A stretch of DNA of 18,066 nucleotides, from contig JAKLFN010000022.1 in the NCBI GenBank assembly GCA_022711195.1, forward strand, positions 1 to 18,066. Reading direction: 5' to 3'. How positions within the stretch are numbered: the first letter of the stretch is position 1; every line of letters begins with the position of its first letter. Below the pieces are notes generated by a model, which was not told where the DNA came from, did no database searches, and saw nothing but the letters and a program-made list of their open reading frames with translations. The position numbers and the translations under genes were made by a program. The stretch comes from Bacteroidota bacterium. GTDB taxonomy: Bacteria; Bacteroidota; Bacteroidia; Bacteroidales; VadinHA17. Of the stretch, positions 1-7,278 are shown one piece after another.

Positions 1-53
1 TTACATATAATACGTAACGTTAAATATGTAACATAAGATATGTAACGTAAAGT
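1..53. repeat. AT-rich 14-bp degenerate tandem repeat (edge-truncated)
   Basis: Consecutive 14-mers line up: ACGTAACGTTAAAT (12-25), ATGTAACATAAGAT (26-39) and ATGTAACGTAAAGT (40-53). Positions 1-11 match the last 11 bases of the unit in 8 of 11 places, so about four imperfect copies are visible, and more may lie left of the window. The core word is RYGTAACRTAARRT. Its function is unknown: it could be a protein-binding array or a slippage-prone microsatellite. Confidence 0.6.
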
Positions 54-98
54 ATGCAATAACCAGCCAGGATGAAATTATTGAAAAAGTTAAGCAGA

Positions 99-314
99 TT
101 AATTTATCAGGGAAATCACCTTCCTTAAAAGCCCCACAACCCTTCCTGCATTAAGCTTGAAAATCCGAAGCACCTCCTCCCAATATACCGGCTCCAAACA
201 GTCTTTATAGTGGTCGTGTCCGGTGCTTATAACGATTATTGAATAACCAGAAACCCAAAACTCCAATGAGGCCTTTTTTTCATTTGTCCTTCTGGAGAAA
301 CGACAACAATACAT
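99..314 (-). CDS. Possible small ORF, 71 aa, doubtful
   Basis: This open frame overlaps the 3' end of the aldolase gene by 35 bp and runs to a stop at 99. The non-overlapping part encodes a fairly normal-looking peptide, with words such as STGHDHYKDC and WEEVLRIFKLN. There is no clear start signal and I recognise no family. It may be a small gene, the eroded tail of a lost gene, or a chance frame. Apart from the tandem repeat at 1-53, nothing else is recognisable in 1-279. Confidence 0.2.
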   Translation of the reverse strand: MYCCRFSRRTNEKKASLEFWVSGYSIIVISTGHDHYKDCLEPVYWEEVLRIFKLNAGRVVGLLRKVISLIN

Positions 315-882
315 TCACCGCTTCGTCCATATCGTGACCGAAAGCAAGGATCCCGGCCCTGTCGCCTGCCATTACTATTATCCTCTTCTCAATGACATCG
401 GAGTCGCTGAAAAGCCTGAAAATATCTTTTGCAAGACCGGTGGTGCCGTAATCCATCGCCGGGTTTGTAGTCGGCACCTTATAAATAAGTTCGTTCCACA
501 GGTCTATTGAATGAACATGTACGACAGCATTTGCCCCCGGATCGGCAAGGTATATTGCCGCGTGGGTCAGCGACTCTGATGAGGCCTTAAGAGGGCCGGT
601 ACACTGGACAGCGTTGTCGTCGATATTGAATGAATTTACCTTTACATAATGGCCGGGTTCAAGCTCGGGGATCTCGCCTGTTGCCGACCCGGTGATTATG
701 AACTGATTGCCTCCGCGGATCCTCATGCTCAGGTTGCCAAAGCCAACGCCATTTTCATAGGCGCCGATCAGATCCATATTATAAAGTACCTCCCTCCAGT
801 AATTAATAATTTCGTACTGTTCATCCGAGATTACAGGGCCCGACTGGCTCCAGTGACAGTTAAATTTTACGACACCTTCCAT
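280..882 (-). CDS. Class II aldolase/adducin-family protein
   Basis: This 200-aa protein has the class II aldolase/adducin fold. It shows GNLSMRI (residues 49-55), an ITGSATG phosphate-loop-like stretch (63-69), the acid/base glutamate in SSES (E103) and the first two metal ligands in VHVHS (H122, H124). Fuculose-1-phosphate aldolase has a third histidine in an HHG motif; here the corresponding stretch reads AGDRAGILAFG (172-182) and has none, with D174 as the nearest possible ligand. The start codon lies one base after the mtnA stop, so the two genes are very likely translationally coupled. Members of this family cleave sugar 1-phosphates to DHAP plus an aldehyde, or dehydrate methylthioribulose 1-phosphate (MtnB). 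With mtnA beside it, an Ald2- or MtnB-type role is the obvious guess, but the altered metal site makes the activity uncertain. Confidence 0.85.
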   Translation of the reverse strand: MEGVVKFNCHWSQSGPVISDEQYEIINYWREVLYNMDLIGAYENGVGFGNLSMRIRGGNQFIITGSATGEIPELEPGHYVKVNSFNIDDNAVQCTGPLKASSESLTHAAIYLADPGANAVVHVHSIDLWNELIYKVPTTNPAMDYGTTGLAKDIFRLFSDSDVIEKRIIVMAGDRAGILAFGHDMDEAVNVLLSFLQKDK

Positions 883-883
883 A

Positions 884-2101
884 TCATTTGATTTTTTCAG
901 GAAACATCTTTTTTATTTCATTTTCACCGGCGCTGCATATACCTTTTTCGGTAACCAGCCCGGTTATATATTTTGCCGGTGTTATATCAAAACCAAAATT
1001 AAGAGCATTTGTTCTCTCCGGGCATAATCTTATGTTTACTATATCCTTCCCGTACAGGCCGGAAATATTTGTCACCTCTTCCGGATCGCGTTCCTCAACG
1101 GGGATCTCTGTAATGCCGTCGGACAATGAAAAATCAATCGATGTTGAGGGTAATACGGCATAGAAGGGGATTTTATTATCGAATGCGGCAAGGGCCTTAA
1201 GGTATGTTCCGATCTTGTTGGCAACATCTCCCCTGCGAGTAGCCCTGTCGCATCCTACCAGTACCAGGTCGACCATTCCATGCTGCATAAGATGTCCACC
1301 TGTATTATCGGCTATCAGAGTATGCGGCACACCTGCCTCTCCAAGCTCCCAGGCTGTCAGCCGTGCACCCTGGTTCCTTGGACGTGTTTCGTCGACCCAT
1401 ATATGGAGAGGGATCTTTGCCTCGTGTGCAAAATAAAAGGGAGCAGTGACTGTGCCATAATCAATGCAGGCCAGCCATCCGGCATTACAGTGTGTAAGGA
1501 TATTGACAACTTCTCCTTTTTTCTTCCTGCTGATCTCTTCGATCAGTGGAAGAGCGTTAATACCGATTTTTCTGCAATTTTCCTTTTCGAGGCGGCATAT
1601 CTCAACAGCTGCCCTTAGGGCTGTCGCTGAAACATCTTCATTATGCCTCCTGTTACGGATTTTCTCAAGAACGAAATTAACCCCCCATGAAAGGTTAACG
1701 GCTGTAGGCCTGCATGATATCAGATACCTGGCAGCGTTTTCGAGGTGGTGTTCCTGGTCGGACGAAGAGTTCATCTCAAGCGATGCCAGGTAGATGCCGA
1801 ATGCTCCTGCAGCGCCAATCAGTGGAGCACCGCGGACACTCATTTCACTGATGGCGGTAAAGACATCCTCAGCGCTCCTCATTTCACATATTTCAAATGA
1901 AAATGGCAGCTTCTGCTGATCGATCGCCTTTATTACTGAAGGGTCTGATTCATCAGGCCAGATACTCTCATAATTTTTACCGCCCACCAGCATAATAATC
2001 TCTGTTACATAATTGACCGGAGAATCAAATTTACAAAAATTCAGGGCAAAATCTATTTTCGAATAATCGACCGCATGGTTCGAATATTTTGTTCTGAACA
2101 T
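884..2101 (-). CDS. mtnA: S-methyl-5-thioribose-1-phosphate isomerase (MtnA)
   Basis: MtnA converts methylthioribose 1-phosphate to methylthioribulose 1-phosphate in salvage of methylthioadenosine; some homologs also take 5-deoxyribose 1-phosphate. Diagnostic segments are RGAPLIGAAGAFG (90-102), THCNAGWLA with the catalytic cysteine C205, DETRPRNQGARLTAWEL (237-253), VGCDRATRRGDVANKIGTY with the catalytic aspartate D285, and FDITPAKYI (371-379). The usual GADR is GCDR here. The frame is open up to an ATG at 2140, but the ATG at 2101 is preferred: it has a purine-rich AAAGG upstream, and the extra 13 residues do not look conserved. From 2101 the protein has 405 aa, somewhat longer than the usual 340-360 because of an N-terminal extension of about 45 residues. 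It is coupled to the aldolase gene downstream and divergent from the TetR gene, which may regulate it. Confidence 0.93.
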   Translation of the reverse strand: MFRTKYSNHAVDYSKIDFALNFCKFDSPVNYVTEIIMLVGGKNYESIWPDESDPSVIKAIDQQKLPFSFEICEMRSAEDVFTAISEMSVRGAPLIGAAGAFGIYLASLEMNSSSDQEHHLENAARYLISCRPTAVNLSWGVNFVLEKIRNRRHNEDVSATALRAAVEICRLEKENCRKIGINALPLIEEISRKKKGEVVNILTHCNAGWLACIDYGTVTAPFYFAHEAKIPLHIWVDETRPRNQGARLTAWELGEAGVPHTLIADNTGGHLMQHGMVDLVLVGCDRATRRGDVANKIGTYLKALAAFDNKIPFYAVLPSTSIDFSLSDGITEIPVEERDPEEVTNISGLYGKDIVNIRLCPERTNALNFGFDITPAKYITGLVTEKGICSAGENEIKKMFPEKIK

Positions 2102-2118
2102 TTTATGTTCTACCTTTG
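2088..2118 (+). promoter_or_regulatory. Bacteroidota-type promoter for the TetR gene
   Basis: TTTG (2088-2091), a 19-bp spacer, then TACCTTTG (2111-2118) match the Bacteroidota -33/-7 consensus (TTTG, TAnnTTTG) exactly. Transcription would begin roughly 2122-2126, leaving a leader of about 30 nt before the ATG at 2156. The -33 box lies inside the 5' end of mtnA, which is read the other way, so the two starts share this DNA and a repressor bound here could affect both. Confidence 0.7.
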
Positions 2119-2155
2119 TATTTAATAGTTGGCAACACACTGAAGCCAGAGCTAT

Positions 2156-2737
2156 ATGATTAATAAAGAAGAATTTAGAAAAAAGGTAATAGTTACCGCA
2201 GGACAGATTTTCAGCCGTTACGGGTTTCGTAAAACCACCATGGACGAGATTGCGAGAGAGCTGAAAATGGGTAAAAGTTCGATATATTATTATTTCGAAA
2301 GCAAGGAAGAGATCTTTGAAGCGGTAGTGTTATATGAGGCCAATATCCTTAGAAATGAGCTTACTACAGCTATAAAATCAGTCGAATCGCCAGTCGACAA
2401 AATGAAGAACTATGTTTTTGTAAGGATGAAAGCGTTCGAAAAACTCTCCAATTATTATAATGCCATCTTTGACAAGAACCTCGATCATTTCGATTTTATA
2501 GAGACTATCCGTTCACGCTACGACCGCGAAGAGCTCGCAATATTAAGGCTCCTGATATGGCACGGAGTAAGGAAAAATGTCTTCAATGTAGCCAACAGTG
2601 AATACACAGCCCTGGCGATCCAGACAACGCTGAAAGGTCTTGAGGTTCCACTGTTCTGGATGAAGAAAGAGGTAAATATCCAGAACCGGCTTAACGCGAT
2701 CCTTGACGTACTTTTCAACGGGATTTTGAAGAAGTAG
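2156..2737 (+). CDS. TetR/AcrR-family transcriptional regulator
   Basis: A 193-aa protein with an N-terminal TetR helix-turn-helix at about residues 10-55. It contains FSRYGFRKTTMDEIARELKM followed by GKSSIYYYFESKEEIF, the normal TetR recognition-helix signature. The remaining helices (about 60-193) form a ligand-binding and dimerisation domain whose ligand cannot be read from sequence. It has its own consensus promoter and is divergent from mtnA, so autoregulation and control of mtnA-aldolase are plausible. Its 3' end overlaps the convergent lgt gene by 23 bp, and no terminator hairpin is visible between them. Confidence 0.92.
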   Translation: MINKEEFRKKVIVTAGQIFSRYGFRKTTMDEIARELKMGKSSIYYYFESKEEIFEAVVLYEANILRNELTTAIKSVESPVDKMKNYVFVRMKAFEKLSNYYNAIFDKNLDHFDFIETIRSRYDREELAILRLLIWHGVRKNVFNVANSEYTALAIQTTLKGLEVPLFWMKKEVNIQNRLNAILDVLFNGILKK

Positions 2738-3545
2738 ATTGCCGGTTTATTACTCTCCTCTTATTGATTTTCAAACTTATCGCCAGTCCCAGGCAGCCCA
2801 CCAGGAACAGCGGGATACTGTATTTTTGTCCAAGGTTCAGAAGCATACCGGCTTCTTTCAGCACCTGGTCTTCCTTGAGAAATTCTATAAAGAATCGTGC
2901 TCCGAAGATAAGGATGCAGATAAGGCTTATCAGAAGACCTTCGACATGTTCGCCTTTTTTTCGCCAGTAGAGCCACAGGAGGAGGAAGAAGATCATAAGG
3001 TATGCAAGTCCCTCATATATCTGTGTGGGATGCTTCGGCGCTGTCTCGCCGTTACGAAGGAAAACAAATCCCCAGGGGAGTGTTGTTTCCACTCCATAGA
3101 TCTCTGAGTTCATCAGGTTTCCCATCCTGATAAAGAAACCTGCCAGAGCAACCACAATAGCGACCCGGTCGAGAGTCCAGAAATAGCCTTTCTTCTCCTT
3201 GTATGCAAAGAAGCCGATGGCTATAAGTATCCCGGCTGCAGCGCCATGGCTGGCAAGTCCGCCTTTCCAGACTTTCAGTATCTCGATCGGTTTTGAAAGA
3301 TAATATTCGGGTTCATAGATCAGGCAATGTCCCAGTCTTGCACCTACTATTACTCCCACCGCCATATAAACAGTCAGCTTATCGAGAAGCTCATCGGTAA
3401 GATTTTCGTTTTTAAATATCCGCAGCATGATAAAATATCCGGCCAGGAACGATGATGCAAAGAGGACGCCATACCACCTGATGGCAAATGATCCGATCCG
3501 GAATATTTCCGGATTGACATCCCATGGAACAACAAGCTGAAGCAT
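2715..3545 (-). CDS. lgt: Prolipoprotein diacylglyceryl transferase
   Basis: Lgt is the inner-membrane enzyme that attaches diacylglycerol from phosphatidylglycerol to the lipobox cysteine of prolipoproteins. The 276-aa protein has about seven hydrophobic segments. It keeps the family's key regions: GGLASHG with H100, FIRMGNLMNSEIYG with R140, PTQIYEG (173-179) and FGARFFIEFLKEDQ with R217, corresponding to the functionally important H103, R143 and R239 of the E. coli enzyme. The frame extends to a TTG at 3557; the ATG at 3545 is chosen because it begins the conserved N-terminus and sits about 20 bp from a good promoter box. Several predicted lipoproteins in this window (Big_5, DUF4197 and M48) would be substrates. 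Confidence 0.96.
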   Translation of the reverse strand: MLQLVVPWDVNPEIFRIGSFAIRWYGVLFASSFLAGYFIMLRIFKNENLTDELLDKLTVYMAVGVIVGARLGHCLIYEPEYYLSKPIEILKVWKGGLASHGAAAGILIAIGFFAYKEKKGYFWTLDRVAIVVALAGFFIRMGNLMNSEIYGVETTLPWGFVFLRNGETAPKHPTQIYEGLAYLMIFFLLLWLYWRKKGEHVEGLLISLICILIFGARFFIEFLKEDQVLKEAGMLLNLGQKYSIPLFLVGCLGLAISLKINKRRVINRQSTSSKSR

Positions 3546-3568
3546 AAATGAAAACAATTAGTGACGCT

Positions 3569-3601
3569 CAAAGGTAGAAAATAGAAATGTAAGTGCATAA
3601 A
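3569..3601 (-). promoter_or_regulatory. Bacteroidota-type promoter for lgt
   Basis: Read on the minus strand, TACCTTTG (3576-3569) is a perfect -7 box, identical to that of the TetR gene. TTTA (3601-3598), one base off the -33 consensus, lies 21 bp upstream. The predicted start near 3562 leaves a leader of about 17 nt to the ATG at 3545. Confidence 0.55.
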
Positions 3602-3666
3602 AGCCGATGATGTTTGAGGTATCTAAAGTTATTGTTATGAAAGATAAGGCTGAAGAAAAAATAATG

Positions 3667-3674
3667 TAAGTTTG
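3667..3674 (+). promoter_or_regulatory. Possible -7 box at the Big_5 lipoprotein gene
   Basis: TAAGTTTG fits TAnnTTTG exactly but has no TTTG at 19-21 bp upstream. It lies only three bases before the chosen ATG (3678), so a start from it would give an almost leaderless transcript. It may be coincidental. Confidence 0.3.
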
Positions 3675-3677
3675 CAT

Positions 3678-5501
3678 ATGGTCAGAAACAGAGGTCATGC
3701 ATTCAGTGAAATTTTACGGCAAGGCAGTGCTGTTGCCATCCTTATTATTCTTGCGGCTTCGTGCGCAAAAATGAGCTCTCCGGCAGGAGGGCCGAGAGAC
3801 AAACAGCCTCCAGTGATCGTGAAATGCGAACCACAGAACGGTCAGACAAATTTCAGGGGAAATAAAATAACGATCACATTCGATGAATTTGTCACCCTCG
3901 ACAAGATAAACGAGAAGTTCATGGTTTCGCCGCCATTATCGAAACGTCCTGTGATATCGCGCAAAGGTAAAAGCGTGGTAATAGAATATGATGAGGATCT
4001 TCGCGACAGCACGACCTATACTTTTTATTTCCAGGATGCAATACGCGATCTTAACGAATCGAACCCGATCGATAATTACCAGTTTGTAATTTCAACAGGT
4101 CCTGTTGTTGACTCCCTGTCGGTAACAGGAAACGTGATGTCGGCTTTCAGCCTTGATCCACCGGAGAACACCCTCGTGCTGCTGTACAGAGATCATTCCG
4201 ATTCGGCATTTATAAAATCCCTGCCCGACTACATAACAAAAGTAAGGGCGACAGGCTATTTCAGGATCGACAATGTTAAAGAAGGAAAATACAGAATATT
4301 TGCCCTGAAAGATGCAGATAACAGCAAAAACTTTAACCTTATTGATGAGGAAATTGCTTTCAGGGATTCCCTGATTGAGGTAACCGCAGAGAAAAACTTT
4401 ATCCCTGTTGTTCCGGATACAATTATCCGGAAAACTCCATCAAAGATTATTGCCGATACTGTTGTTCTGAAGGGCGAATATCCGCTGATCCTTTTTAAGC
4501 CGGCAAAGAAGGCCAGGTATTTAACATCTTCCGACAGGAAGCCCCAGTACAAGCTTGTATATACCCTTTCCCTGCCTCCCGACACTTTCAAGGTTGATTT
4601 TTCAATTCCCGGCGCGGCAAAGGATTCTTATTTCGTTGAAACGACACCTGAAAAAGATACACTCACGGTATGGATCACTGACAGTCTCCTGTATTCACAA
4701 ACCGACCTGAAATCGCTGATCAGCTATCCTTACACCGATTCGACAGGGAATATTGTGACCAGGCACGATACAGTAGTGCAGCGCTTTGTTATTCCCCGTA
4801 CAGGCCGTTCGTTGCCAAAACCCACGCCATTGAGGGTAAACAACAGTTTTGGCGGCGGCCCTCTAAAGCCCGGGCAGGATATAGTATTCAGCTCACAGAC
4901 TCCGCTGATGGATCCTGACACATCACTTATCCGCTTATATGAGGTAAATGAAAAAACCAGGATACCGGTTCCTTACAGTTTTGAGAGAGACAGCACCAGG
5001 TCGACCAGGCTCTTTCTTAAAGCTGGTCTCAGGCAGAAGAAGGAGTATGTTTTCATTTCCGATTCAGCTTCTTTCAGGAACTACTACGGGGAGGTCTCCG
5101 ATTCCACCGGAGCCCGGATAACAGTCAGGACTGACGACACTTTCAGTAAATTAAAGATAATACTTGAAAATTTTGAAGGGAACAATATTATCCAGCTGCT
5201 GACCGACCAGGAAAAAGTTATACGTGAAACGAAAGCGACCAGGGAGGGAATAGCTGAATTCAATCTCCTCGACAAGGGTAAATACAGGCTCAGGGTAATT
5301 TATGATCTGAACGGAGACGGCAAATGGACAACCGGCGATTTTACCACAAAAGGCCAGCCGGAACCTGTATCTTTCTACCCGGGAGAGCTTAATATTCCTG
5401 AGTTTTTCTGGCTCGATCAGAACTGGAACATACAGGAAAAGAATTTTAAAAAGATAATAATAGCTCCCGCACCGGGTCAGAGAACCGTTCCGGGACGATA
5501 G
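3678..5501 (+). CDS. Ig-like (Big_5) domain lipoprotein, 607 aa
   Basis: The N-terminus is a lipoprotein signal: a basic region, the hydrophobic run AVAILIILAASC (19-30 region) and a lipobox ending at C29. The mature protein starts with a Bacterial Ig-like Big_5-type domain at about 43-140 (PPVIVKCEPQNGQTNF, then KITITFDEFV and TYTFYFQDAIRDLN), followed by several beta-rich segments. One resembles a carboxypeptidase-regulatory or prealbumin-like fold (ATGYFRIDNVKEGKYRIFAL); a similar motif recurs near the end (GIAEFNLLDKGKYRLRVIYD). This architecture is common in outer-membrane-anchored Bacteroidota proteins of unknown function. The frame begins at a TTG (3672), but the ATG at 3678 gives a better signal peptide. 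It ends 24 bp before the ROK kinase and may be cotranscribed with it. Confidence 0.88.
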   Translation: MVRNRGHAFSEILRQGSAVAILIILAASCAKMSSPAGGPRDKQPPVIVKCEPQNGQTNFRGNKITITFDEFVTLDKINEKFMVSPPLSKRPVISRKGKSVVIEYDEDLRDSTTYTFYFQDAIRDLNESNPIDNYQFVISTGPVVDSLSVTGNVMSAFSLDPPENTLVLLYRDHSDSAFIKSLPDYITKVRATGYFRIDNVKEGKYRIFALKDADNSKNFNLIDEEIAFRDSLIEVTAEKNFIPVVPDTIIRKTPSKIIADTVVLKGEYPLILFKPAKKARYLTSSDRKPQYKLVYTLSLPPDTFKVDFSIPGAAKDSYFVETTPEKDTLTVWITDSLLYSQTDLKSLISYPYTDSTGNIVTRHDTVVQRFVIPRTGRSLPKPTPLRVNNSFGGGPLKPGQDIVFSSQTPLMDPDTSLIRLYEVNEKTRIPVPYSFERDSTRSTRLFLKAGLRQKKEYVFISDSASFRNYYGEVSDSTGARITVRTDDTFSKLKIILENFEGNNIIQLLTDQEKVIRETKATREGIAEFNLLDKGKYRLRVIYDLNGDGKWTTGDFTTKGQPEPVSFYPGELNIPEFFWLDQNWNIQEKNFKKIIIAPAPGQRTVPGR

Positions 5502-5525
5502 TAAATAATCCTAAAACAGATCTAT

Positions 5526-6482
5526 ATGAAAAAAGTAGTAGCAGGTGTCGATATCGGCGGTACAAATACAAGATTCGGTCTTGTGGATGAAAAGGGTAAG
5601 GTTTTGTCGGAGAGTAATTTCAAGACTACCGATTATCCCAGGATAAATGATTTTGTTACAGCCCTATGTGCCGGAATTAAGAAGCTTGTGGCTGTCAAAA
5701 AGGAGTATAAGCTTATGGGAATAGGCATAGGTGCTCCTGATGCCAATTATCACAGGGGTACCATTGAACATGCGCCCAACCTGGCCTGGAAGGGTATTGT
5801 TCCCCTGGCCGATCTGATCAGGAAGAAAATCAATGTTCCTGTTGCAGTCACCAACGATGCCAATGCCGCAGCCATGGGTGAGATGATCTTCGGGGTGGCA
5901 AAAGGAATGAAGGATTTTATCATGTTTACACTTGGTACAGGCACTGGAAGCGGTATCGTCATTGACGGGAAAATGGTTTACGGCCATACCGGTTTTGCCG
6001 GTGAGCTGGGACACATGACTGTTGTTCCCGGCGGCAGGGAATGTGGCTGCGGACGAAAAGGATGTCTCGAAACTTATGCCTCGGCAACAGGACTTGTCAG
6101 GACAGCCCTGGAGCTAATGAGCGAAATGCGCGATGATAGTCCGCTGAGAGATATTCCTCCCTCAAAGCTGACAGCAAAAAGAATTGCCGAAGCTGCAGCA
6201 AAAAAAGATCCTGTTGCTGTCAGGGCAATGAACAAAACCGCTGAGCTTCTTGGTTTTGGAATTATCAACTCGATAGTTTTTTCAAGTCCTGAAGCAATAA
6301 TTCTTTTTGGAGGTCTTGCCAATGCCGGCGAACTTCTCTTTGCACCCACAAGGAAATACCTTAAGGAAAATAATTATGTTCTGATGAAAGATACCGTTAA
6401 AATACTTGCCTCGGGAATTCCTGAAAGCAAGGGCGCGGTAATGGGTTCGGCGGCTCTCATCTGGAACGACCTGAAAGGATAG
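5526..6482 (+). CDS. ROK-family sugar kinase (glucokinase-like), copy 1
   Basis: A 318-aa ROK kinase expected to phosphorylate a hexose with ATP in the cytoplasm. It has the phosphate-binding DIGGTNTRFG (9-18), GIGIGAP (65-71), the catalytic aspartate D111 in VTNDANAAA, LGTGTGSG (136-143) and the ROK substrate/zinc block: ExGH (E160, H163) followed by ECGCGRKGCLE with C173, C175 and C180. There is no N-terminal DNA-binding domain, so it is a kinase rather than a NagC-type repressor. Glucose is the default substrate guess; mannose, fructose, allose or N-acetyl sugars are possible. It follows the lipoprotein gene by 24 bp and is clearly paralogous to the kinase at 7279-8250. Confidence 0.93.
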   Translation: MKKVVAGVDIGGTNTRFGLVDEKGKVLSESNFKTTDYPRINDFVTALCAGIKKLVAVKKEYKLMGIGIGAPDANYHRGTIEHAPNLAWKGIVPLADLIRKKINVPVAVTNDANAAAMGEMIFGVAKGMKDFIMFTLGTGTGSGIVIDGKMVYGHTGFAGELGHMTVVPGGRECGCGRKGCLETYASATGLVRTALELMSEMRDDSPLRDIPPSKLTAKRIAEAAAKKDPVAVRAMNKTAELLGFGIINSIVFSSPEAIILFGGLANAGELLFAPTRKYLKENNYVLMKDTVKILASGIPESKGAVMGSAALIWNDLKG

Positions 6483-6506
6483 AAGAAAACCTGAACTAAG
6501 AACAAT

Positions 6507-6567
6507 AGAACATTTGAACAGCGAACCAGGAGCTTCTTAATTCTTAATTCGATTGTTCAAATGTTCT
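6507..6567. repeat. Perfect 14-bp inverted repeat with 33-nt loop
   Basis: AGAACATTTGAACA (6507-6520) and its exact complement TGTTCAAATGTTCT (6554-6567) flank a 33-base loop that contains a TTCTTAA direct repeat (6535-6548 region). The stem is AT-rich without a clear U-tract, so it is only a weak terminator candidate. It could be a mobile or dispersed short repeat, or a protein-binding site. It occupies most of the 96-bp gap between ROK copy 1 and the CBM9-like gene. Confidence 0.7.
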
Positions 6568-6578
6568 TACTTCATCAC

Positions 6579-7229
6579 ATGAATACAATTGATGTTCCTT
6601 TCCTGGAATTTGATACTGATTTCCCTTCCCTGGGAACTGTTTCTGAAAGGCTCAGCCATCTTGAAAAAAACAAGATAGACCAGCTTAACTGGGAACGCTT
6701 TGACTATAAACCGGATACCGTTTTTTCAATTGGTTTCACCGGCCATGAGATCTTGCTCAGATATTGGATTGAAGAAGATTATTTCAAGGCTGAAAAGACA
6801 GAATCGAACCAGGATGTATTTGAAGATTCATGTGTGGAATTTTTTATTGCTCCTGCTGATGACGGCATTTATTATAACCTGGAAATAAATGCTATCGGGA
6901 CCTGTCTGTTAGGTTCCGGCAAGTCGAGGGCAGACAGGATAAGAGCCGACAGGCGGGTAATTGAATATATCAGGAGGATCTCTTCGGAGGGTAATGTGCC
7001 TGTTCCGGAAACTACAGGGAAGAAATCGTGGAACATCACACTGGCAATACCTTTTAAAGTATTCTTTCGTCACCAGATTAATACGCTGAAAGGGATGAGG
7101 TGCCGTGCTAATTTTTACAAGTGCGGCGACAAGCTTGCCCGCCCGCATTACCTGACCTGGAGCCCGGTAAAAACAGAAAAGCCTGATTTTCACAGGCCTG
7201 AATTTTTCGGGTCCCTCAGGTTTGCCTGA
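6579..7229 (+). CDS. CBM9-like carbohydrate-binding protein, cytoplasmic
   Basis: The 216-aa protein resembles the carbohydrate-binding family 9-like (DOMON-related beta-sandwich) proteins of Bacteroidota. It shows the typical sequence VFEDSCVEFFIAP, then YYNLEINAIGTCLLGSG, and near the end a FYKCGDKLARPHYLTWSP stretch with FHRPEFFGSLRF. It has no signal peptide, so it probably acts inside the cell. The frame reaches an ATG at 6561 inside the inverted repeat, but the ATG at 6579 begins the conserved part. Its place between two paralogous ROK kinases suggests a role in sugar metabolism. The ligand and any catalytic activity are unknown. Confidence 0.8.
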   Translation: MNTIDVPFLEFDTDFPSLGTVSERLSHLEKNKIDQLNWERFDYKPDTVFSIGFTGHEILLRYWIEEDYFKAEKTESNQDVFEDSCVEFFIAPADDGIYYNLEINAIGTCLLGSGKSRADRIRADRRVIEYIRRISSEGNVPVPETTGKKSWNITLAIPFKVFFRHQINTLKGMRCRANFYKCGDKLARPHYLTWSPVKTEKPDFHRPEFFGSLRFA

Positions 7230-7253
7230 ATTAAATTGTAAATGGTATATTTA
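7221..7253 (+). promoter_or_regulatory. Candidate promoter for ROK copy 2
   Basis: TTTG (7221-7224), a 21-bp spacer and TATATTTA (7246-7253) fit the Bacteroidota -33/-7 pattern with one mismatch in the final base. The -33 box overlaps the last codons of the CBM9-like gene. The leader to the ATG at 7279 would be about 20 nt. Confidence 0.45.
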
Positions 7254-7278
7254 CATATCAAAAATTGAACAATTCAGA

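Noticed and set aside
2740..3110. Plus-strand open frame of about 120 codons within lgt
   Set aside because: It is fully antisense to the conserved C-terminal half of lgt, with no promoter or family signature.
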